From NCBI GenBank assembly GCA_023399055.1, contig JAEWQV010000014.1, positions 248,001-312,000 of the forward strand: DNA of 64,000 nucleotides. The letters are read 5' to 3'. This document shows, one piece after another, positions 53,280 through 61,647 of the stretch. The DNA comes from Bacillota bacterium. Lineage in GTDB: Bacteria; Bacillota; Clostridia; Lachnospirales; Lachnospiraceae. The position numbers were made by a program, and so were the translations under genes. Each line of letters begins with the position of its first letter. The first letter of the stretch is position 1. The notes below the pieces were generated by a model. That model had not been told where the DNA came from. It ran no database searches and worked only from the letters and a program-made list of their open reading frames with translations.

Positions 53280-53626
53280 ACAATAGGGAGCTTGGGACAG
53301 TATTTGAAGGAAAAGCTGCAGAATTCTTGCAAAAGTGCGGTTATCAACTTATGCAAAGAAATTTTCGCTGTAAGATCGGAGAGATTGACTTAATTGCAAA
53401 GGCAGAAGGCTATCTCTGTTTTATTGAAGTCAAATATCGTGCCACCGTTTCAAAAGGTTTCCCTTCTGAAGCCATTACACCAAATAAAATTCGAAGAATT
53501 ACTCGAACAGCAGAATTCTATATGCTATTGCATAAATTACCAACCAATACACCATGTCGGTTTGATGTGGTGATGATTCTTGGTAATGAGATATCCATAA
53601 TCAAGAATGCTTTTAATGGAATGTAA
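53276..53626 (+). CDS. yraN: YraN/UPF0102 family endonuclease-like protein
   Basis: 116 residues with the Holliday-junction-resolvase-like nuclease core: GTVFEGKAAEFL, then CKIGEIDLIA and CFIEVKYR, giving the E...D...ExK metal site. Members are predicted nucleases whose cellular role is unsettled. The ATGA overlap with ylqH shows translational coupling. Confidence 0.92.
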   Translation: MNNRELGTVFEGKAAEFLQKCGYQLMQRNFRCKIGEIDLIAKAEGYLCFIEVKYRATVSKGFPSEAITPNKIRRITRTAEFYMLLHKLPTNTPCRFDVVMILGNEISIIKNAFNGM

Positions 53627-53633
53627 AGAATGA

Positions 53634-53691
53634 TTAGATTGACAAAAGTCAATCCAGTCTATAAATTAGAAACAAACTTGCATATATATCC
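53634..53691. repeat. Diverged left half of the 189-bp palindromic element
   Basis: Aligns with 5571-5629: TTAGATTGACAAAAGTCAAT against TTAGAGTGTCAAAAGCCAAT, then shared AGTCTATA and GCAT-TATATCC. Its own GATTGAC/GTCAATC arms form a small hairpin. It directly follows yraN. Confidence 0.65.
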
Positions 53692-53717
53692 TTCCTATCA
53701 GTTGGGGAGGTTTTTTG
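53690..53717 (+). terminator. Terminator-like hairpin after yraN
   Basis: CCTTCC pairs with GGGAGG (one G-T pair) around TATCAGTTG, followed by T6. Confidence 0.65.
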
Positions 53718-53770
53718 CGCTTTAATAAAAATACAATAAGTTGAATATTAATTAAGAAAGGCTGATTAAA

Positions 53771-54688
53771 ATGACTTTTGAGAATACAAATAATGCAATT
53801 CTTAACACAATAGATGAAGTGCCATATCTTTCTTTTCCGGTGTTATCACAGTTCTCTTTCCTTCGCCATGGCTTCTCTACCAAATTAGGTGGTGTAAGTA
53901 CGGATATATTTACTTCTATGAATTTAGGAAGTGAAACCAGCCTTCTGCAGGATAATCCAGCTAATATTGAAGAAAACTATCGTAGAATTGCAAAAAGTAT
54001 TGGTTTTAATGTAAATTCTGTGGTTGTTTCCTTCCAAGTTCATAAAACTAACATTCTAGCGGTTGATGAAAAGGATTGCGGAAAAGGATTGTTTGTTCCC
54101 AGAGACTTTGATGAGATTGATGGCCTGATTACCAATCGTCCGAATGTAACGTTAGTAACAAAATATGCAGACTGTGTTCCCTTGTATTTTGTTGATCCTA
54201 TAAAAAAAGCCATTGGACTTAGTCATGCTGGATGGAGAGGAACTGTTGGAAAAATTGGAGCTGTTACAGTAGCCGAGATGAAAAAACATTATGGCTGCGA
54301 ACCTTCTGATCTGATTGCCGTTATTGGACCATCCATATGTAAGGCTTGTTATGAAATAGGAGAAGAGACAGCAAATGAATTTATAAAGGTATTTTCAAAA
54401 GAGCAACTTAATAACATTCTATTCCCGTTAGATAATTACTCTGCTAGCACCCTGTCAAATTGTGATTTTACTTTTCAGAATTGTTCGGACAGTTTAAGAA
54501 CAGGAAAGGGTAAATATCTTTGTGATTTATGGGCGGCAAACCGCACTGTATTGCTTGAGGCGGGACTTTTAGATGAGAATATTCATATATCCGGTGTCTG
54601 TACTTCATGTCATAGTGAGTTGCTTTTCTCTCACCGAAAGACACAAGGAAAAAGAGGAAGCTTAGCTGCTTTCTTATCCATGGTATAA
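53771..54688 (+). CDS. pgeF: Peptidoglycan editing factor PgeF / YfiH laccase-domain protein
   Basis: 305 residues. Cys/His metal-site motifs are visible: the first His in VVSFQVHKTNIL, Cys in YADCVPLYF, His in SHAGWRGTVGK, and C-terminal CTSCHSELLFSHRK. The family was first described as polyphenol oxidase-like; in E. coli the protein removes mis-incorporated L-Ser from peptidoglycan precursors, and purine nucleoside phosphorylase activity has been reported for relatives. A single gene with an AAAGG site. Confidence 0.9.
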   Translation: MTFENTNNAILNTIDEVPYLSFPVLSQFSFLRHGFSTKLGGVSTDIFTSMNLGSETSLLQDNPANIEENYRRIAKSIGFNVNSVVVSFQVHKTNILAVDEKDCGKGLFVPRDFDEIDGLITNRPNVTLVTKYADCVPLYFVDPIKKAIGLSHAGWRGTVGKIGAVTVAEMKKHYGCEPSDLIAVIGPSICKACYEIGEETANEFIKVFSKEQLNNILFPLDNYSASTLSNCDFTFQNCSDSLRTGKGKYLCDLWAANRTVLLEAGLLDENIHISGVCTSCHSELLFSHRKTQGKRGSLAAFLSMV

Positions 54689-54864
54689 TTTTATATAAAT
54701 TGTGTCATCATGAGTGATAAGGAAAATACTTTACAAACCAATATACGTATTGTACAATCAGATGGAAAGTCTTTCATAGATTCTATTATTATGTAATAAA
54801 TTTCGAATATTATTGCGGAACACTTATATAGATAAATCATGTGTGCCGCATCTGGAGGTTATAA

Positions 54865-56190
54865 ATGAGTAGACCAATTGTAGCCATTGTTGGCAGACCC
54901 AATGTAGGAAAATCAACACTTTTTAATGCCTTGGCAGGAGAGCGTATTTCTATCGTTAAAGATTTCCCTGGGGTAACCAGAGACCGCATCTATGCCGATG
55001 TCACTTGGCTAAATACACAATTTACAATGATTGATACTGGTGGTATCGAACCAGATAGCAAGGATGAAATGCTTTCTTATATGAGAGAGCAGGCTCAAAT
55101 TGCAATCGACACAGCCGATGTAATCGTATTTTTAACTGATGTAAGACAGGGTCTGGTAGATTCTGATTCTAAAGTGGCAGATATGCTAAGACGATCTGCA
55201 AAGCCAGTTGTCTTAGTTGTTAATAAAGTAGATAGCTTTGAAAAACTGATGCCGGATGTATATGAGTTTTATAATCTTGGTATTGGCGAGCCCTTCCCCG
55301 TATCTGCATCCGGTAAATTAGGGTTTGGTGAAATGCTGGATGAGATTACAAAGCATTTTAATACAGGGAATACAGAAATTGCAGAGGACGAACGTCCTAG
55401 AATCGCAATTGTTGGTAAACCTAATGTAGGTAAGTCCTCAATAGTGAATAAACTTGTTGGACAGAACCGTGTTATTGTTTCCAATATTGCGGGTACTACC
55501 AGAGATGCGATAGATACGCCTATTCGTCGTAATGGTAAGGAATATGTGTTGATTGATACCGCAGGACTTAGAAGAAAAAGCAAAATCAAAGAAGAACTAG
55601 AACGTTTCTCAATTATTAGAACAGTAGCTGCAGTAGAACGTGCCGATGTGGTCGCTCTTGTTATTGACGCAGAAGAAGGAGTTACAGAGCAAGATGCAAA
55701 GATTGCCGGTATCGCTCATGACCGCGGCAAGGGTATGATTATTGTGGTTAATAAATGGGATTTAATTGAGAAGAATAATAAAACCGTGAAGGAATATACT
55801 TCTAATATTAAAGAAATTCTCTCCTTTATGCCCTATGCTGAAATTTTATTTATTTCAGCTGAAACAGGACAAAGAATGCATCGTTTATTTGAAGTGATCG
55901 AGGTTGTAATTCAAAATCAGAACCTAAGAATTGCTACCGGTGTGTTAAATGAAATATTGATGGAAGCAGTCGCACTGCAACAGCCGCCATCGGATAAGGG
56001 AAAAAGACTGAGACTTTATTATATGACACAGGTCTCTGTAAAACCGCCAACTTTTGTTATTTTTGTAAATGATAAGGAATTAATGCATTATTCCTACACC
56101 AGATATATTGAAAATAAAGTCCGTGATGCTTTTGGTTTCTCCGGTACACCACTTAAATTTATAATCAGAGAGCGAAAGGAGAACGCATAA
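54865..56190 (+). CDS. der: GTPase Der (EngA)
   Basis: 441 residues with two consecutive GTPase domains: GRPNVGKSTLFN (9-20) with DTGG, and GKPNVGKSSIVN (about 183-194) with DTAGLRRKSK and NKWD. A C-terminal KH-like domain follows. Required for 50S assembly. A hairpin GCGGAACAC/GTGTGCCGC (54815-54849) stands directly before the GGAGG site and could influence translation. Confidence 0.98.
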   Translation: MSRPIVAIVGRPNVGKSTLFNALAGERISIVKDFPGVTRDRIYADVTWLNTQFTMIDTGGIEPDSKDEMLSYMREQAQIAIDTADVIVFLTDVRQGLVDSDSKVADMLRRSAKPVVLVVNKVDSFEKLMPDVYEFYNLGIGEPFPVSASGKLGFGEMLDEITKHFNTGNTEIAEDERPRIAIVGKPNVGKSSIVNKLVGQNRVIVSNIAGTTRDAIDTPIRRNGKEYVLIDTAGLRRKSKIKEELERFSIIRTVAAVERADVVALVIDAEEGVTEQDAKIAGIAHDRGKGMIIVVNKWDLIEKNNKTVKEYTSNIKEILSFMPYAEILFISAETGQRMHRLFEVIEVVIQNQNLRIATGVLNEILMEAVALQQPPSDKGKRLRLYYMTQVSVKPPTFVIFVNDKELMHYSYTRYIENKVRDAFGFSGTPLKFIIRERKENA

Positions 56191-56191
56191 A

Positions 56192-56827
56192 ATGATTGCT
56201 AAAATCATTCTTTGCTTACTATTCGGTTATGCTTTTGGTTGCTTTTCCACTGGTTACTTCATGGGAAAGCTCAATAAAGTGGATATACGTCAATATGGTA
56301 GTGGAAATGTAGGAACTACCAATGCACTGCGTACCTTAGGTGCGAAAGCTGGGGCAATCACTTTGTTAGGTGATTCTCTAAAAGCAATTATACCTATGGT
56401 ACTAGTTCGTTTCTTGTTTTTAAAAGATTATGATTATAATTTACTTTTGACTCTATATACTGGTTTTGGTGTTGTACTCGGTCACAATTATCCGGTTTGG
56501 TTAAAATTTAAGGGTGGTAAAGGCATTGCTGCAACTGGTGGTGTCATGATTGCTTTTGACCCCTTAATTGTTCCATTTGCACTACCTGTTTTTATTGCTA
56601 TTGTTGCATTAACCCGTTATGTTTCGCTTGGTTCTCTTTTTGTTGCAGTGTTTTTACCTGTATGGATTTTTATAAGATATCCAGGTGATTTACATATGCT
56701 GATACTTTCTCTTGCCTTTATGGTGGTTGCATTTATCAAGCATACCGCGAATATTAAACGGTTGTTAAATGGCACAGAAAATAAAATTGGGCAAAAAGCG
56801 AAGCTTGTGAGTAATGAAAAAGAATAA
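56192..56827 (+). CDS. plsY: Glycerol-3-phosphate acyltransferase PlsY
   Basis: 211 residues, multi-pass membrane protein using acyl-phosphate from PlsX (29360). DIRQYGSGNVGTTNALRTLG, GHNYPVWLKFKGGKGIA and the ISLG-like VSLGSL motif mark the three conserved loops. It starts one base after der, so it is coupled to it, and precedes gpsA, which supplies its glycerol-3-phosphate. Confidence 0.97.
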   Translation: MIAKIILCLLFGYAFGCFSTGYFMGKLNKVDIRQYGSGNVGTTNALRTLGAKAGAITLLGDSLKAIIPMVLVRFLFLKDYDYNLLLTLYTGFGVVLGHNYPVWLKFKGGKGIAATGGVMIAFDPLIVPFALPVFIAIVALTRYVSLGSLFVAVFLPVWIFIRYPGDLHMLILSLAFMVVAFIKHTANIKRLLNGTENKIGQKAKLVSNEKE

Positions 56828-56862
56828 AAATAAGACATATTCAATTTGAAAAGGAGGAGCTT

Positions 56863-57873
56863 ATGAGTAATATCAGTGTTTTGGGTGCAGGTACTTGGGG
56901 TTGTGCTCTTGCAATTCTGCTTGCGAATAAAGGACATAATGTAACAATATGGACTAAAATAGAACAAGAAGCTCGAATGCTTAATGAAAATCGTAAAAAT
57001 ATGAAGAACTTACCCGGTGCAGAGATGCCCGAGGAGATTAAAATTACGCTGGATTTAGAGGATGCCTGTAAAGGGAAAGACTTAATTGTTATGGCGGTAG
57101 CTTCCCCTTATATCAGATCTACCGCACATATTGCAAGTCCATATATTTCAGAAGGACAAGTTATTGTGAATGTATCAAAAGGTATTGAAGATGGTACACT
57201 TTATACATTATCAGAAGTAATTCAGGAAGAAATTCCACAGGCAAATGTTGCAGTATTATCCGGTCCTAGCCATGCAGAAGAAGTAAGCCGCGGCGTTCCG
57301 ACAACAATTGTAGTTGGTGCTACGACGAAAGAAACTGCGAAATTCATTCAGGATACCTTTATGACGGATGTCTTCCGTGTATATACCAGCCCTGATATCA
57401 TTGGTATTGAGCTTGGGGGATCCTTAAAGAATGTCATTGCTTTAGCAGCAGGTATCGTAGACGGTCTTGGTCTTGGAGATAATACAAAAGCAGCATTAAT
57501 GACCCGTGGTATGGCTGAAATAAGCCGCCTTGGAATGATCATGGGTGGTAAAATGGAAACCTTTGCAGGGTTATCCGGTTTTGGTGATTTATTTGTTACC
57601 TGCACTAGTGTACACAGTCGCAACTGGAATGCCGGTAATTTAATGGGACAAGGTAAGACTATGGAAGAGGCAATGAAACAAGTGAATCAGGTAGTGGAGG
57701 GTGTTAACTCCGCAAAAGCTGCTCTTGCCTTAGCACAAAAGAATAATGTTGAAATGCCAATTGTTGAGCAGATTAACATGGTTTTATTTGAAGGAAAGAC
57801 TGCAAAAGAAGCACTGAATGACCTTCTTTTAAGAGATAAGAGAAAAGAATATAAAACTCTGGAATGGGATTAA
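56863..57873 (+). CDS. gpsA: NAD(P)-dependent glycerol-3-phosphate dehydrogenase
   Basis: 336 residues. GAGTWGCALAILLANKGH (8-25) is the cofactor motif; VSKGIEDGT, LSGPSHAEEV and the catalytic-Lys segment LGGSLKNVIALAAG are intact, followed by GLSGFGDLFVTCTS. It reduces dihydroxyacetone phosphate to glycerol-3-phosphate for phospholipids. The der-plsY-gpsA-spoIVA order is typical of spore-forming Firmicutes. Confidence 0.97.
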   Translation: MSNISVLGAGTWGCALAILLANKGHNVTIWTKIEQEARMLNENRKNMKNLPGAEMPEEIKITLDLEDACKGKDLIVMAVASPYIRSTAHIASPYISEGQVIVNVSKGIEDGTLYTLSEVIQEEIPQANVAVLSGPSHAEEVSRGVPTTIVVGATTKETAKFIQDTFMTDVFRVYTSPDIIGIELGGSLKNVIALAAGIVDGLGLGDNTKAALMTRGMAEISRLGMIMGGKMETFAGLSGFGDLFVTCTSVHSRNWNAGNLMGQGKTMEEAMKQVNQVVEGVNSAKAALALAQKNNVEMPIVEQINMVLFEGKTAKEALNDLLLRDKRKEYKTLEWD

Positions 57874-57916
57874 TTTCTTTAACTTTATACTATTTAAAAT
57901 TCGTTCTATGCATATG

Positions 57917-58006
57917 AATGTATACACAGCATAACATATTCTATATTCTAAGGCTTATTCTTAAAAGCTTTTAAGATATGATGATTTCGCTGTGTATACA
58001 TTTTTT
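57917..58006 (+). terminator. Intrinsic terminator after gpsA
   Basis: AATGTATACACAGC (57917-57930) pairs perfectly with GCTGTGTATACATT (57989-58002) and runs into T6. The 58-base loop contains a further TTAAAAGCTTTTAA palindrome. Confidence 0.85.
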
Positions 58007-58131
58007 AATTAAAAACATATAGTTTGTACTGAAATAATCTTATCAGGTTGCAGGAATTAGTAAGCTTTGGAATAGTTAATCATGATAAACAAAACCCTCA
58101 TATTTGCATATATTAATCGGGGGGTGATATT

Positions 58132-58323
58132 ATGAGTGACTGCGGTTTGATAACAGCAATAACTGGTTTAGCGTGTGCGTTAATTAACTGCTGCTCTGAC
58201 GATGAGCTTTCAATCTTAGCAGCGGCTTCCACACAATTAGGTGATACTTTGGCTACATATTTAACTCAAAAAGAAATACGAGAAAGTAAAGCTGTATCAA
58301 ATATCAGCGGAAAAAACACTTGA
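58132..58323 (+). CDS. Small cysteine-containing protein, DUF6774-like
   Basis: 63 residues with four cysteines in the first 25 positions (Cys4, Cys15 and the Cys21-Cys22 pair), then DDELSILAAASTQLGDTLATYL. It resembles short Lachnospiraceae proteins that I place, with moderate certainty, in DUF6774. GGGGGTGATATT just upstream of the ATG is a good ribosome site. No signal peptide or membrane segment is clear. Its position directly before spoIVA hints at a link with sporulation, but that is only inference. No function is known to me. Confidence 0.75.
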   Translation: MSDCGLITAITGLACALINCCSDDELSILAAASTQLGDTLATYLTQKEIRESKAVSNISGKNT

Positions 58324-58450
58324 AATATTTTTGATCACAGAGAAATTCAAATCATTTGTAAACTAAAAAACCGATATATTTGAATAAATATAACATCATA
58401 GAATTAAACTGCCCTGCATATCTTTAACTATAACCAGAAGGAGGTTGGAT

Positions 58451-59929
58451 ATGTTAGGGCAGTTTGATGTTTATAATGATATTCAGGCTAGGACAGGCGG
58501 TGAAATATACATAGGTGTGGTAGGTCCGGTCAGAACAGGAAAGTCTACCTTTATTAAAAGGTTTATGGATCTTTTAGTAATACCAAATATTGAAGATGTC
58601 CATAGCAGAGAAAGAGCAATTGATGAATTGCCTCAAGCAGCGGCAGGTAGAACAATTATGACTACTGAGCCCAAATTTATACCAAAGGAAGCTGCTGAAA
58701 TAGCTTTTGATGACGAAACAAAAGTAAAAATCCGTTTGATTGACTGTGTTGGATACATGGTAGATGGAGCTGCCGGTCATATTGAAAACCAGCAGGAAAG
58801 AATGGTTAAAACACCTTGGTTTGATCACGAGATTCCTTTTACACAGGCAGCAGAACTTGGAACAAAAAAAGTTATCAATGATCATTCCACCATTGGTATT
58901 GTTATTACCACAGATGGAAGCTTTGGTGAAATCGGAAGAGGCAATTACAGAATGCCAGAGGAAAAAACAATAGCTGAATTAAAGCACCTAGGAAAACCAT
59001 TTATTGTACTTTTGAATACAGTAAAACCTTACTCCAATGAAACCTTAAAACTAGCAGATGAAATGGCAATGGAATATAATGTTCCAGTTCTTCCGGTAAA
59101 TGTGGAACAATTGAAAAAAGATGATATTAATAAAATCATGGAATCCATTTTATCAGTATTCCCTATTACTGAGTTGGATTTCTATATGCCTAAATGGGCA
59201 GAAATGCTACCTAATAACCATTGGTTAAAGGTAGATTTAATTGCAACTGTTAAGGACTTATTCCAGAATATTTCACAGGTTAAGGATGCAAAAGCACAGA
59301 ACTTTAATACCGATAGTGAATTTGTAAAGAAGTTCAAAATTGACAAGGTTGATATGCAGGATGGTACTGTAAGTGTAGATATCGAATTTGACGATACATA
59401 TTATTATCAGATCCTTAGCGACCTCATTGGGGTACCAATTAACGGAGAATATCAGTTAATTACTACCTTAAGAGATCTTGCTGCCAAAAAAACAGAGTAT
59501 GAAACTGTATCTCAAGCAGCACAGCAAGTACGTTCTAAGGGTTATGGCATCGTTACGCCTCTTAAGCAGGAAATTCACATTGAAGAACCAGAGGTTGTAA
59601 AGCATGGCAATAAATATGGTGTAAAAATTAAGGCTAGCGCTCCGTCCATTCATATGATTAAGGCAGATATCATGACGGAAGTCGCACCAATAGTAGGGAA
59701 TGAAGAGCAAGCCAGAGACCTTATTACTTATATCAATGCCAATGCTAAGGATAATCCTGAGGGTATTTGGGAAACTAACATCTTTGGAAAGACAGTTCGT
59801 CAGTTAGTGGATGATGGAATTAATTCAAAAATTAATAAATTGACGGATGAAAGCCAATTAAAACTTCAGGATACCATGCAACGTATTATTAATGACAGCA
59901 ATGGTGGACTGATCTGTATTATAATCTAG
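58451..59929 (+). CDS. spoIVA: Stage IV sporulation protein A
   Basis: 492 residues, the length of the B. subtilis protein. SpoIVA is an ATPase that polymerises on the forespore surface as the coat basement layer. The P-loop GPVRTGKST (25-33) and the conserved TTEPKFIP segment lie in the NTPase domain. The middle and C-terminal domains end in SNGGLICIII, like the membrane-proximal C-terminus of SpoIVA. The ATG at 58451 follows AAGGAGG. This gene shows the organism forms endospores or descends from spore formers. A sigma-E promoter would be expected upstream; I cannot place it with confidence. Confidence 0.97.
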   Translation: MLGQFDVYNDIQARTGGEIYIGVVGPVRTGKSTFIKRFMDLLVIPNIEDVHSRERAIDELPQAAAGRTIMTTEPKFIPKEAAEIAFDDETKVKIRLIDCVGYMVDGAAGHIENQQERMVKTPWFDHEIPFTQAAELGTKKVINDHSTIGIVITTDGSFGEIGRGNYRMPEEKTIAELKHLGKPFIVLLNTVKPYSNETLKLADEMAMEYNVPVLPVNVEQLKKDDINKIMESILSVFPITELDFYMPKWAEMLPNNHWLKVDLIATVKDLFQNISQVKDAKAQNFNTDSEFVKKFKIDKVDMQDGTVSVDIEFDDTYYYQILSDLIGVPINGEYQLITTLRDLAAKKTEYETVSQAAQQVRSKGYGIVTPLKQEIHIEEPEVVKHGNKYGVKIKASAPSIHMIKADIMTEVAPIVGNEEQARDLITYINANAKDNPEGIWETNIFGKTVRQLVDDGINSKINKLTDESQLKLQDTMQRIINDSNGGLICIII

Positions 59930-59944
59930 TATTCGTGCGCCTTT

Positions 59945-59990
59945 AAGCTGCCTAAGATGCGTTTATTCGTATTTTGGCAGCTTTTGTTTT
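59945..59990 (+). terminator. Intrinsic terminator after spoIVA
   Basis: AAGCTGCC pairs with GGCAGCTT (plus partial pairing inside), followed by TTGTTTTT. Beyond it and the promoter at 60136, the gap to the NlpC gene shows no further feature. Confidence 0.82.
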
Positions 59991-60135
59991 TATATTATAA
60001 ATGCATTGCACACTTGTGTTCTTAGTTAACATTTACTTAATGAATGGCTTAAGAATAGATAGGAAGGTCTTTCAAAGTATATTGCTTCTAGTAACTGTTG
60101 ATTGTGACTATTTCAAAAAATACTTTGACACATAG

Positions 60136-60164
60136 TTGACAAAAACATTCTCATTTGTTATTAT
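60136..60164 (+). promoter_or_regulatory. Promoter of the NlpC/P60 hydrolase gene
   Basis: TTGACA (60136-60141) and TATTAT (60159-60164) with 17-base spacing. Another TTGACA begins at 60125. The predicted leader is about 115 nt. Confidence 0.7.
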
Positions 60165-60288
60165 ATTGCTGTAACATATTTAACAATTGCGTAATAATTA
60201 GTTCAACAATTGTAAAGAATTAAAGTTACATATGTAAGAACATAATATTTCTTAGCTAGAACAATAAACTATTGGAGGACGTACTTCT

Positions 60289-61374
60289 ATGAATAGGAAA
60301 CTTCTCAAGCTTTCCATGGCATGTGTAGCAGGCGCAATCATTTGCACAGCCATTCCCCAAACAGCAAGTGCCTATGAAGAAGCAGTAGCAGGATTCATTT
60401 ACGATAAAGATTCGGCCAGTGGTTCTAACACATCGAATAACGTAACCGCAGTTAATTTATCTATAAAAGACATTCCTATTCCAGGATATAAAGCAGTAGC
60501 TATTGCTAATGTCGATACCAATTTAATTATCCGTGAAGCACCAGGTGAAGATAAAAAGCAAATTGGAAAGTTACCAAAAGATGCTGGTTGTGACATTATT
60601 GAAGAAGATAAGAATGGATGGACCAAGATTTCTGCTGAAACTTCTTTAGGAAAAACCTTAACTGGCTATGTAAAAAGTGAATACTTATATACAGGTCAGA
60701 AAGCCACTAACTTGGCAAGAGAAGTTGGAAATTACATTGCAACCTCCAATACAAATGGACTTAATTTAAGAAAAGATCCTTCCACAGACTCTGAAATCAT
60801 TGATCGAATTGCTGCAGGCGAAGAATTAATCGTTTTAGACTGTAAGGTAATTACAGATGGAAAAGACTATAGTGTTTGGGTAAAGGTAAGTCTTGATAGT
60901 GATACAGAAGAGGGCTCAGTTGCATATGTTGCTAAAGATTTTGTAGATATTCAATTTAGATTACCTCGTGCTTTATCACTGCAGGAAATCCAATACGGTA
61001 CTGGTGTATCACAGACTCGAGTTAATCTGATTAATTACGCAAGAGAACATCTCGGCGAAAGATATGTATGGGGTGGTACTCGTTTAGGTGTTGGCGTAGA
61101 CTGTTCCGGTTTTACACAGCAGCTTTATAAGTTAATTGGATATTCAATCTCCAGAACCTCAAGAAGTCAAGCGGTTGGTGGAACAAAGATTAGTTCTTCC
61201 GAATTAAAACCGGGCGATTTGGTATTCTACGGAAGCTCAAGCTATATTAATCACGTAGCAATGTATATCGGTAATGGTCAGATTATACATGCAAGTAACA
61301 AGCGTGATGGTATTAAGATTTCCAATATGAATTATCGTACTCCAGTTAAATATGTAAGATACATTAAAAACTAA
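60289..61374 (+). CDS. Secreted SH3-domain NlpC/P60 peptidoglycan endopeptidase
   Basis: 361 residues. A signal peptide (1-28, ending TASA-YEEA) is followed by two bacterial SH3 domains (about 64-125 and 140-217) and a C-terminal NlpC/P60 cysteine peptidase (about 240-361). The catalytic Cys is in VGVDCSGFTQ and the His in INHVAMYIG. It should cut stem peptides of peptidoglycan during growth or separation. The SH3 repeats carry the NLIIREAPGEDKKQIG and GLNLRKDPSTDSEII patterns. Own promoter and terminator. Confidence 0.95.
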   Translation: MNRKLLKLSMACVAGAIICTAIPQTASAYEEAVAGFIYDKDSASGSNTSNNVTAVNLSIKDIPIPGYKAVAIANVDTNLIIREAPGEDKKQIGKLPKDAGCDIIEEDKNGWTKISAETSLGKTLTGYVKSEYLYTGQKATNLAREVGNYIATSNTNGLNLRKDPSTDSEIIDRIAAGEELIVLDCKVITDGKDYSVWVKVSLDSDTEEGSVAYVAKDFVDIQFRLPRALSLQEIQYGTGVSQTRVNLINYAREHLGERYVWGGTRLGVGVDCSGFTQQLYKLIGYSISRTSRSQAVGGTKISSSELKPGDLVFYGSSSYINHVAMYIGNGQIIHASNKRDGIKISNMNYRTPVKYVRYIKN

Positions 61375-61430
61375 ATGATCAGTTGTACTTGAATACAGAT
61401 TATAATATATAACATAATATAGAAAGATTA

Positions 61431-61463
61431 GCGCGTCGTAAAATCTACGACGCGTTCTCTTTT
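61431..61463 (+). terminator. Intrinsic terminator after the NlpC/P60 gene
   Basis: CGCGTCGTA pairs with TACGACGCG around AAATC, then TTCTCTTTT. Confidence 0.88.
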
Positions 61464-61647
61464 GCCAATGATAGAATTAGTAGGCTATGAAACATTTTAT
61501 ACGTTATCCATATATTGCGTTGAGAACAACGAATTAATGAAACGTTAATAAAAAGTATAGTCGGATAAGATTGACAGTTCCTTTGGCAAATTCTATAATA
61601 TCGGTACTAGGACGAATTAAAATCTTGATGGACAGGAGTATACTGAA

